Shown one piece after another: positions 25,152 through 32,159 of a stretch of 63,968 nt of DNA (position 1 is the stretch's first letter; every line of letters begins with the position of its first letter). The notes under the pieces are model-generated. The model was not told the origin of the DNA and ran no database searches. It worked only from the letters and a program-made list of their open reading frames with translations. Where the stretch lies: the NCBI RefSeq assembly GCF_002364335.1, contig NZ_DEXW01000037.1:111017-174984 (forward strand). The letters are read 5' to 3'. Position numbers and translations under genes: made by a program. Source of the DNA: Winogradskyella sp. UBA3174. Its GTDB lineage: Bacteria; Bacteroidota; Bacteroidia; Flavobacteriales; Flavobacteriaceae.

Positions 25152-26222
25152 ATGCCAAATCTGTTTAATACATACCAACTAATTGCAGATATCCTCAGTT
25201 TTGATAGCTCTAATGATACGCTAAAAGATCAATTAACGCAACCAGAAATGAATTGGGATACTTTGGTCATAGAAAGCAGTAAACACGTATCGCTACCAGC
25301 ACTGTATTGCAGACTTAGATCAAGAAAGTTATTGGATGTATTACCAGAAGAATTACAGGTGTATTTAGAGAAAATTACTAGTATTAATCGCAATAGAAAT
25401 AAAGCGATTTTGAAACAAGTAGATTGTCTTACCCAACTCTTTAATACAAATCAAATTGACCATGTTTTTTTAAAAGGAGCTGCCCTCTTAGCAGCTGGTT
25501 ATTACGAGGATTTAGGAGAACGCATGATTGGTGATATTGACATATTGGTAGCAAAGAATCAAGTAGATATAGCATTCGACTTATTAATTCAACAGGATTA
25601 TATACCGAGCGCACAAACTTTGGGAGCAGCGTTTTTTGAACACAAACATTTACCACGTCTCACCAAAAAAAAACATATAGCCGCGATAGAAATTCACCGA
25701 AAACTCTTTATAAACTATCAACACGACGAACTAAGTAATACCTGCATAATATCTCACAAGCAACGCATCAATCTAACAGCTATACCGTCTCCTAAACACC
25801 TAGCTATGCATAACATTCTTAATCATCAAATTAATGATTATGGTCGCCTATACAGAAGTACTAACTTTAGAACGGCTTATGACACCTTGTTAATCCTAAG
25901 GAAAAACACAAATATTAATTTTCAAGATTTACAAAAGACAAGTCCGATAAAGCACTATTTTAAATACTTTAAGATTCATTTTAATACGTTAGGTCAACCA
26001 TCTAAAAGGACCTATAGATATGCTCTTGGATTGTATCGCTTTAAATTAAGACACGTAAAATTCCAGAGGTTTTGGCACAAACTCGTCACACTCTACATTT
26101 TTATGAGCTCATTGACAACGCGACTTTACATGTTTTTATGTAATTCTGATTACCGAATCGCTATTTTTTCCGATAGAAAACGTGTCATCCACCACTTAAA
26201 ATCACGATTACATTTAAAATAA
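25152..26222 (+). CDS. Nucleotidyltransferase family protein (PF14907 type)
   Basis: The 356-residue protein has the polymerase-beta-like nucleotidyltransferase motif in the form seen in PF14907: HVFLKGAALLAAGYYEDLGE (about 103-122) followed by RMIGDIDILV (about 123-132) with the two catalytic Asp residues. Downstream are AAIEIHRKL, a likely third acidic position, and a helical C-terminal half with many Lys and Arg. Reaction and target are unknown. In some lasso-peptide clusters (for example paeninodin) a homologous NTase stands beside an HprK-like kinase, as here. It is 40 bases downstream of the kinase gene and probably in the same operon. Confidence 0.8.
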   Translation: MPNLFNTYQLIADILSFDSSNDTLKDQLTQPEMNWDTLVIESSKHVSLPALYCRLRSRKLLDVLPEELQVYLEKITSINRNRNKAILKQVDCLTQLFNTNQIDHVFLKGAALLAAGYYEDLGERMIGDIDILVAKNQVDIAFDLLIQQDYIPSAQTLGAAFFEHKHLPRLTKKKHIAAIEIHRKLFINYQHDELSNTCIISHKQRINLTAIPSPKHLAMHNILNHQINDYGRLYRSTNFRTAYDTLLILRKNTNINFQDLQKTSPIKHYFKYFKIHFNTLGQPSKRTYRYALGLYRFKLRHVKFQRFWHKLVTLYIFMSSLTTRLYMFLCNSDYRIAIFSDRKRVIHHLKSRLHLK

Positions 26223-26262
26223 TTAAAAAGAACAAATTTGAAGGAATAAGTTTAATTAAGTG

Positions 26263-26293
26263 TTTGTTTTTTAGTGCATAAAGTTTAACTTTG
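26263..26293 (+). promoter_or_regulatory. Promoter of the outer-membrane protein gene
   Basis: TTTG (26263-26266) and TAACTTTG (26286-26293) are separated by exactly 19 bp, a complete Bacteroidota promoter. The transcript would begin near base 26299. This rules out the TTG at 26291 as a start codon, because it lies inside the -7 box. Confidence 0.75.
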
Positions 26294-26317
26294 ACTTATT
26301 ACAGAAATATGAATCTT

Positions 26318-26884
26318 ATGAAAAAACTGATTTTAGCGACTGCATTTTTATTATACACCCTAACAACCTTTTCTCAAACAACTGACAAAGAATGGTTTGC
26401 AAGTATTGGGTTAAATGCAATTAATAGTGCTGGCAAGAAATCCCCAATAAATAGCCCTGGTGATTGGGCCAATGGTCTTCCTATTTCTGCAGCTGTTGAG
26501 TTAAGTTGGGCATCTGGTTTTGCCATTGAACAGTCAGTTACTTTTAACAAGTTTTCTGAAGATGGTATTATAGATGGAGTTATACTAACAGAAGACTATA
26601 ATTACATCTCGTTTGATACGCATGCGAAGTACTACTTTGGTAAGCACATTTTTCCAGATTTAGATTGGATTGATTTTTATGGAAATGCTGGTATTGGTAT
26701 ATTCTCAATAGATGAAACAAATATTTCTGCCAACTTAGGTGGTGGTGTTTTATTTTGGTTTAATAGAAGAAAAACGATTGGTGTAAGAGTACAAACTATT
26801 GCTAAATTTGCCTTAGATCATAAGGAAAGTGGGCTCGACAATAACCACTTTCAAACACATTTACAGTTAATATTTGCATTATAA
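26318..26884 (+). CDS. Outer-membrane beta-barrel-like protein
   Basis: The 188-residue protein has a signal peptide (MKKLILATAFLLYTLTTFSQ) and alternating beta strands rich in aromatic residues (AAVELSWASGFAIEQSV, NYISFDTHAKYYFG, FYGNAGIGIFSIDE, NLGGGVLFWFNRR), ending in a C-terminal aliphatic strand (HLQLIFAL). This is the pattern of small OmpA/OmpW-like barrels (PF13505 type), probably in the outer membrane. Function is unknown. The start at 26318 gives a 19-nt leader from the promoter just upstream; 26309 (three more residues) is an alternative. It ends in a bidirectional terminator. Confidence 0.75.
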   Translation: MKKLILATAFLLYTLTTFSQTTDKEWFASIGLNAINSAGKKSPINSPGDWANGLPISAAVELSWASGFAIEQSVTFNKFSEDGIIDGVILTEDYNYISFDTHAKYYFGKHIFPDLDWIDFYGNAGIGIFSIDETNISANLGGGVLFWFNRRKTIGVRVQTIAKFALDHKESGLDNNHFQTHLQLIFAL

Positions 26885-26903
26885 CACAAACAACTTTTAG
26901 AAT

Positions 26904-26937
26904 AAAAAGGTCCCAATTTTAAATTGAGACCTTTTTA
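26904..26937. terminator. Bidirectional terminator between barrel and UXS genes
   Basis: AAAAAGGTC (26904-26912) pairs with GACCTTTTT (26928-26936), and the inner arms CAATTT/AAATTG extend the stem past one mismatch. The A and T runs flank it on both sides, matching the convergent genes. Confidence 0.8.
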
Positions 26938-26971
26938 TTTATGCATACTTAATCTTAAGTTATCCTAATAC

Positions 26972-27916
26972 TTATCCGTTCTTCAATAAGGCATCAAAAT
27001 AGTTTATTGTATGCCCTAAGCCTTCTCTCAAATTCACCTTAGGCTCCCAGTTATTTAATTCTTTTTTAGCTAAAGAAATATCTGGCTGACGTTGCAAAGG
27101 ATCATCTTGAGGTAATGGTAAATATGTTAACTTAGATTTAGAACCTGTTAAATCCAACACTTCTTTTGCCAACTCTAACATGGTAAACTCTTTTGGGTTT
27201 CCAATATTTACGGGCCCAATAAAGCTATCTCTACTATTCATCATACGATGCGTTCCTTCTACTAAATCATCAACGTACTGAAAACTTCTTGTTTGCGTGC
27301 CTTCACCAAAAATAGTAATATCTTCTCCTTTTAAAGCTTGCACAATAAAATTAGAAACTACTCTTCCGTCTTGAGGATGCATTTTAGGTCCATAGGTATT
27401 AAAAATTCTAATAATCTTAATCTTTACTTTATTTTGATTGTGGTAATCCATAAACAAAGTTTCAGCACAACGTTTACCTTCATCGTAACAAGAGCGTAAA
27501 CCTATCGGGTTTACGTTTCCCCAATACGTTTCAGGTTGTGGGTGTACATGTGGATCTCCGTATACTTCGCTCGTTGAAGCTTGTAATATTTTTGCACCAA
27601 CTCTCTTAGCCAACCCTAACATATTAATTGCTCCCATAACAGAAGTCTTAACCGTTTTTATAGGATTATATTGATAGTGTACAGGAGATGCTGGGCAAGC
27701 TAAATTATAAATTTCATCAACCTCAACCATATAGGGGTTAGTAACATCATGCCTTACCAACTCAAAATAATGATGATCCATTAAATGCTCTATATTCCGT
27801 TTAGAACCTGTAAAATAATTATCTAAGCAGATAACTTCATTACCTTCATTAAGGAGTCTTTCGCATAAGTGAGAACCTACAAATCCTGCTCCACCCGTAA
27901 CCAATATTCTTTTCAT
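26972..27916 (-). CDS. uxs: UDP-glucuronic acid decarboxylase (UDP-xylose synthase)
   Basis: This 314-residue SDR enzyme converts UDP-glucuronate to UDP-xylose with bound NAD+. Landmarks: ILVTGGAGFVGSHLCERLL (NAD site), LACPASPVHYQYNPIKT, the catalytic STSEVYGDP and YDEGK (Tyr-x3-Lys), FNTYGPKMHPQDGRVVSNFI, and FQYVDDLVEG. The PASPxHYQxNPIKT and HPQDGRVVSNF signatures separate it from UDP-glucose epimerases. It probably supplies xylose for the polysaccharide made by the nearby locus, though it stands alone, in a separate transcription unit. Confidence 0.93.
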   Translation of the reverse strand: MKRILVTGGAGFVGSHLCERLLNEGNEVICLDNYFTGSKRNIEHLMDHHYFELVRHDVTNPYMVEVDEIYNLACPASPVHYQYNPIKTVKTSVMGAINMLGLAKRVGAKILQASTSEVYGDPHVHPQPETYWGNVNPIGLRSCYDEGKRCAETLFMDYHNQNKVKIKIIRIFNTYGPKMHPQDGRVVSNFIVQALKGEDITIFGEGTQTRSFQYVDDLVEGTHRMMNSRDSFIGPVNIGNPKEFTMLELAKEVLDLTGSKSKLTYLPLPQDDPLQRQPDISLAKKELNNWEPKVNLREGLGHTINYFDALLKNG

Positions 27917-27977
27917 ATAGCATTAAATTATCAACGATTAAAAATAATACTTTATTTAATAGTATATAACCATAAAA

Positions 27978-28805
27978 CTAATATCCTGCAAAATTAAAAT
28001 TAAGCATCTGTTTGATATAATTATATAATTCTGGAAATTGAGACTTAAACTCTGATGGTGTCTCAATAAAGTTTTCTAAAAGTACCGCAAAAAACTCAAA
28101 ATGATCAGTATAAGCATAAGCTCTAAAGTATTTAGAAACAATTAGATCTTGTCTTACAGCTTCATTATTTTGGAAATAATCTGTTAGTTTTTGAAATCCT
28201 TGATTAAAAATTAAACTACTCACATCATTATTACTAAAAGCGTTTAAATGAATAGTATGTCCAAACTCATGAATCCCTAGATTTAGGTTATCATCACCTA
28301 TCTTGTATCCATGCTTAAAGTCTTCCCATGAAAAAACAATAGCTTTCAATTTTGGATTGGTTTCTCCTTTATGATACGTTTCATTAATATTTGAATAATA
28401 TATCTTTGGATAAATAATAATAGTATCAATTAAATCAATAAGATACTTTTTAAAACCAAAGGTTAGCATTATTGCCGTTGAAGCTATTAGCACTTTCATC
28501 TCATCAGTTGGCTCTAAATCTTCTCTTCCAATAAAAGTTTTAGCATTTATAAACCTAGCTACACGATGAATAAATAAAGTCTTATACTTCTGATTAAGTT
28601 TTTTATAAAATGTAAATTCTTGCTCTATAATTTGTAATTGTGTTTTCGTGAGTTTTCTTGGTACTATTATGAAGTTAACAAAGAATGGCCTTTTATATTT
28701 TAGGGCATAAACTTGTTCGAAATACTTATAAAAACGGCTCAACACAACAAAGGCCATTCCAACGAAAAAAATAATTAAAAAAACCACTTTCAAAGTTGGA
28801 TTCAT
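27978..28805 (-). CDS. M90-family zinc metallopeptidase (MtfA-like)
   Basis: The 275-residue protein has an N-terminal membrane span (VVFLIIFFVGMAFVVLS) and an MtfA-like domain with KVLIASTAIMLTFG (about 120-133) and the zinc motif IHEFGHTIHLN (about 188-198). E. coli MtfA is a cytosolic peptidase that titrates the Mlc repressor; Flavobacteria lack that PTS circuit, so the role here is unknown. The start at 28805 (MNPTLKVV) is the first ATG; an upstream in-frame GTG at 28814 would add only three residues. The 61-base gap to the UXS gene shows no clear terminator. Confidence 0.82.
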   Translation of the reverse strand: MNPTLKVVFLIIFFVGMAFVVLSRFYKYFEQVYALKYKRPFFVNFIIVPRKLTKTQLQIIEQEFTFYKKLNQKYKTLFIHRVARFINAKTFIGREDLEPTDEMKVLIASTAIMLTFGFKKYLIDLIDTIIIYPKIYYSNINETYHKGETNPKLKAIVFSWEDFKHGYKIGDDNLNLGIHEFGHTIHLNAFSNNDVSSLIFNQGFQKLTDYFQNNEAVRQDLIVSKYFRAYAYTDHFEFFAVLLENFIETPSEFKSQFPELYNYIKQMLNFNFAGY

Positions 28806-28977
28806 TGAAGTCACTTGAGATTGTTGATGATAAATTATTACTTAAATATAAGAAACCCTTTAATAATTGTCGTTTTATATAGAAAACAATAAACGCTGAA
28901 GTGAGCTTGGAGGCTCGAGTCTATTATTTATCAATCGGTTTAAAATTCTCAAAATCAATACTTGAAGGTTTTATAAT

Positions 28978-31014
28978 CTATTTCTTAAAAACCTTCTTTG
29001 TAACACGAGCCCCATTAATTAGTTTTAAATTTAAAAAATAAGCACCATTTGTGAGTTCACTAATATCAATTTCCCCTAACTTGAAATTAACTTGAAATGT
29101 TTTGACTTGTTGTCCAAGAAGGTTAAAAATGGTTATATTTTGTATGGTTTGTTCCGAGCTTAAGATCAATTTTGCTTCTGCTGGGTTTGGATATACAGTT
29201 ATAGTCTGTATGCTATTATCAAAATCGTTAGTATTTAAAGCTTCTTCAGATACTGCGATCCAATTACTGGCAATTGCGTTATCGGAATTAACATCTATAA
29301 GTTCTAAATAAAAACCATCACCATCTGCCTCTTCTGGCCAAGGTGCTTCATCCAAATATTCCACCTCGTCAATCACATTACCAAAAGCGTCTGACAAAAC
29401 TAAATTCTGTCTCTTATTTGATAAGTCCCTTGTAAATGTATCAAATGGGGCAAAACCATATTTGGCTTGAAAAGTAGCTGCATCTCCAGCTAAATAAATA
29501 GATTCACTATCTGCAATAACAGCATTTACTGGAAATTGATATGAAATACCTAGCTGACTGAAGTATATTCCTGTAAGATTTATAATTTCATTACTAGTAT
29601 TTTGAATTACTATAAATTCTAAATCATCGCTTTCTGGAAATAAATCTGTTTCTTCAGGGTTGTAATTAATTTTAGTAATAACTAGAGATGGAATTTCTAC
29701 CATATTGCAATTAGAAAATTCACCAAGATTATTTTGCATCCAAGTAATTCGTTCTTGTATCCAAATCTTCATATTAGAAATTTCACCTGTAAAGTCATCT
29801 ATAGTATTCCAGCGTTCATCCTCACGCAATACAGCTTCAGATATTAAGACAGCATTACTATCGATTAAATCGGATATCGAGTCGTAATTTAACGGTTCAC
29901 CAGGGCTTATGAGTTCATTAAATCGTCTAGATAAATAGCATTTGAATTTTGTATCATCAAAAAGATCTTCCCAGAAGCCTGCACCTTCATTATCTCCATT
30001 ACTAAATTGCCATACATCGGTAAGACTTCTGTCAAAATTAAATTGAACGAGATCATTACCATAGGTTAAATTATAATCCCAAACAGGACCTGCTCTTAAT
30101 TTCCCACTTCTATCCTTATGATAATAGGTGCTATACTCATAAGCATCAACATTAGAGGCAATTTCTGACATCAACATATAATCTACAAATGCAGGTATGT
30201 CTATAACAGATGGGTATCCGCTTACTATATCTGAATTTTGAGCAGTTGCATCTAAATCATTAAAAACAGATTCGATGTAAGCCGATTGTTCTGCAGTAAC
30301 CTCATCTTCATTTGGTTTTTCATGTATATATCCAACACCATTAGAGGTCCATGCAAATTCTTCATCTCCAGATACTCTATCAGTCTGCATAATATACCCA
30401 CCTGTCACTTCTGGTAATGTAATTTCGTCATCATTTAATTTTGAAATATCTACCCGATCACCATCACGTTTTATTTTTTCTGACAGTGCGTATAGACCTA
30501 TATAATCACCGTTTAAAACAACTTCACAATAGTGTAACCTAACTGCATATTGACCCATTTGTCTTGCCATGGTATAAGAAATAAAATCGCGCATCATACT
30601 GTCATCATAGGCAAAAGCATTTAAAATCCAATCATTTTCACTTGGCATTCCAAGTAACTTTACATTATCATTTTCTAAACGGTCGTCTGATAAAGTCGTA
30701 AATCCGTAGGGTTTTTTTGGTAAAAATTGAGATGAAAAACCTCGTATTTCGATACTTATAGATCCTGAATAATCTAGAAAAACCTCATTGTTAGCATCAC
30801 TTACAAAATTTCGTGCACCATCTGGCCTTTGAATAATTTTCATCAAACCAAAAATTCGCGGATCGTCAGGAATAGCATCACCATTATCTGTATCTATAAT
30901 AACAATAGGTAAATTACTATCGGTAAATACCTGTGAATTTAGACATTGAAAACTAGGAATGCAGAATATTAACAAAATGAGATTTTGTAAGCTTAAAATC
31001 GTTTTTTTAATCAT
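28978..31014 (-). CDS. T9SS-exported CotH kinase with lamin-tail domain
   Basis: The 678-residue protein has an N-terminal signal peptide, a CotH protein-kinase domain (about residues 50-400), a lamin-tail domain (about 440-590; LVITKINYNPEET, DDLEFIVIQNTSN) and a type A T9SS C-terminal sorting domain (TVYPNPAEAKLILS, NGAYFLNLKL). CotH landmarks are IEIRGFSSQFLPKKPYGF, YALSEKIKRDGDRVDI and GPVWDYNLTYGND (the metal-binding acidic motif). It is therefore an atypical kinase predicted to act at the cell surface or outside. The ATG at 31014 is preferred over an upstream in-frame TTG. Substrate unknown. Confidence 0.9.
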   Translation of the reverse strand: MIKKTILSLQNLILLIFCIPSFQCLNSQVFTDSNLPIVIIDTDNGDAIPDDPRIFGLMKIIQRPDGARNFVSDANNEVFLDYSGSISIEIRGFSSQFLPKKPYGFTTLSDDRLENDNVKLLGMPSENDWILNAFAYDDSMMRDFISYTMARQMGQYAVRLHYCEVVLNGDYIGLYALSEKIKRDGDRVDISKLNDDEITLPEVTGGYIMQTDRVSGDEEFAWTSNGVGYIHEKPNEDEVTAEQSAYIESVFNDLDATAQNSDIVSGYPSVIDIPAFVDYMLMSEIASNVDAYEYSTYYHKDRSGKLRAGPVWDYNLTYGNDLVQFNFDRSLTDVWQFSNGDNEGAGFWEDLFDDTKFKCYLSRRFNELISPGEPLNYDSISDLIDSNAVLISEAVLREDERWNTIDDFTGEISNMKIWIQERITWMQNNLGEFSNCNMVEIPSLVITKINYNPEETDLFPESDDLEFIVIQNTSNEIINLTGIYFSQLGISYQFPVNAVIADSESIYLAGDAATFQAKYGFAPFDTFTRDLSNKRQNLVLSDAFGNVIDEVEYLDEAPWPEEADGDGFYLELIDVNSDNAIASNWIAVSEEALNTNDFDNSIQTITVYPNPAEAKLILSSEQTIQNITIFNLLGQQVKTFQVNFKLGEIDISELTNGAYFLNLKLINGARVTKKVFKK

Positions 31015-31087
31015 CGTGTTTTTTTTCAATTTAAAATATGAATGAAAGTTTTAAGAACAAAACTTAAATCTCAGTTTTACAAGTAAT

Positions 31088-31109
31088 AAAGCAGTTCCAA
31101 AACTGCTTT
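31088..31109. other. Perfect 9-bp hairpin upstream of the CotH gene
   Basis: AAAGCAGTT (31088-31096) pairs with AACTGCTTT (31101-31109) around CCAA. It lies 74 bases upstream of the CotH start and has no strong T run on either strand; it could be an operator, a leader structure or a weak terminator. Confidence 0.35.
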
Positions 31110-31380
31110 GTTACTTTAGTGTAAGATTTTTAATATAGAAAAAATAAACTAAAGAGCCAAACTCATAAAATGATAGAGTTAAAAATTCTCAAATGAGTTT
31201 GATGTTGAGTCTCTATTAGTTCTATATAGGGACGGTAGAATTTCTTTATTTTATCTTAAACGTTTTGCTCCTTTCGAATAAAAAACCCCAAACTTATAAA
31301 TTCAAACGAGTTGAACGCATTTATTCTAAAACAAAGCTGTAAAGGATTGTTAGGCATTCTCTAAAGCTCCGCTTTGAAAA
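31110..31380. other. Gene-free stretch between CotH and tRNA-Arg
   Basis: No open frame of useful length is seen on either strand. It contains an 8-bp inverted repeat (31159-31166 with 31193-31200) and, on the minus strand, a TAnnTTTG match (31296-31289, TAAGTTTG) without a -33 partner, 275 bases from the CotH start. Otherwise I see nothing in it. Confidence 0.4.
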
Positions 31381-31433
31381 TAGTATAAACCAAAAAACGC
31401 TCAAGATAACTTGGCGTTTTTTGGTTTACACTA
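31381..31433 (-). terminator. Long hairpin terminator of tRNA-Arg
   Basis: Arms 31381-31400 and 31414-31433 pair over 20 positions with one mismatch, and CAAG/CTTG (31402-31405, 31410-31413) extends the stem around an ATAA loop. The stem contains A6 and T6 runs. It follows the encoded CCA end of the tRNA by 5 bases. Confidence 0.7.
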
Positions 31434-31438
31434 TTTAT

Positions 31439-31515
31439 TGGTGACCTCGAGAGGATTCGAACCTCCAACCCTCAGAGCCGAAATCTGATATTCTATCCAG
31501 TTGAACTACGAGGCC
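31439..31515 (-). tRNA. tRNA-Arg (anticodon TCG)
   Basis: On the minus strand the gene starts GGCCTCG at 31515 and closes with CGAGGTC, seven acceptor pairs with one G-T wobble. The anticodon stem TCAGA/TCTGA encloses TTTCGGC, giving anticodon TCG, which reads CGN arginine codons. The T arm is GGAGGTTCGAATCCTC-like and intact. The discriminator base is A and CCA is encoded (31441-31439). A palindromic repeat lies directly upstream and a long terminator follows. Between yqeY and the tRNA are only 38 bases, so they could share a transcript. Confidence 0.93.
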
Positions 31516-31518
31516 AAT

Positions 31519-31541
31519 ATTCCTGCAAACGCAGGAATCTC
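31519..31541 (-). repeat. Palindromic element copy 1 (upstream of tRNA-Arg)
   Basis: On the minus strand it reads GAGATTCCTGCGTTTGCAGG then AAT: an 8-bp stem (ATTCCTGC/GCAGGAAT) with a 4-nt loop. It ends 3 nt before the 5' end of the mature tRNA. The same orientation relative to the downstream gene is seen in the other copies at 46290, 48764 and 53913. Confidence 0.75.
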
Positions 31542-31553
31542 ATTATTTTATAT

Positions 31554-32003
31554 TTAAGACAATTTCGCCTTAACAATCATAGAAATAGTTTTTCCATCTG
31601 CCTGTCCTGACAATTGTTTGGAAACCATACCCATCACTTTACCCATATCCTTCATACCTTCTGCTCCAATTTGGTCTATAGTCATAACAATTACTTTTTC
31701 AATTTCTTCTTCGCTTAAAGCTTCAGGTAAAAATTGACTGATAATTTCTGCTTGATCAATCTCTGGCAAAGCTAAATCTTTACGGTCTTGCTCAAGAAAA
31801 ATTGCTGCGCTATCCTTGCGCTGCTTTACCATTTTAGACAAAATTTTTATTTCCTCTTCTTCTGAGATTTGTTCTTTAGAACCCGTAGATGTCTGAGCTA
31901 ATAAAATCTCAGCTTTTACAGCTCTTAAAGCTGCTAAAGCTGTTTGATCTTTCGCTTTCATTGCTGTTTTTATAGCAACCATTACATCATCTTGTAAACT
32001 CAT
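31554..32003 (-). CDS. yqeY: GatB/YqeY domain protein
   Basis: The 149-residue cytosolic protein consists entirely of the YqeY domain: MSLQDDVMVAIKTAMKAKDQ, then ALRAVKAEILLAQ, KMVKQRKDSAAIFLEQDRKD and IGAEGMKDMGKVMGMVSKQL. The domain resembles the tail of GatB, which binds tRNA in the amidotransferase; stand-alone members are thought to affect tRNA aminoacylation or amidation, but the precise function is not settled. It is downstream of ftsZ, separated by a terminator, and directly upstream of tRNA-Arg. Confidence 0.9.
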   Translation of the reverse strand: MSLQDDVMVAIKTAMKAKDQTALAALRAVKAEILLAQTSTGSKEQISEEEEIKILSKMVKQRKDSAAIFLEQDRKDLALPEIDQAEIISQFLPEALSEEEIEKVIVMTIDQIGAEGMKDMGKVMGMVSKQLSGQADGKTISMIVKAKLS

Positions 32004-32084
32004 AATTTTATTAGTTTGATTGAAAAGCGAAGATACTAAAAGTATAGAATCGATTAACCTTTATTACGCAAAACTGAATGCTAC

Positions 32085-32123
32085 AAAAAGCCCAAAAAAG
32101 TTGAGGGATACTTTTTGGACTTT
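32085..32123 (-). terminator. Terminator after ftsZ
   Basis: On the minus strand AAAGTCCAAAAA (32123-32112) pairs with TTTTTGGGCTTT (32098-32087), with one G-T wobble, followed by T residues. It closes the division/cell-wall operon. Confidence 0.65.
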
Positions 32124-32159
32124 GACTTTGGTGTAATAACACTAAACTTAAATTTGCTA

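Noticed and set aside
23810..26222. Complete lasso-peptide cluster
   Set aside because: No asparagine-synthetase-like cyclase, PqqD-like protein or transglutaminase-like protease is encoded nearby, so lasso formation is not supported.
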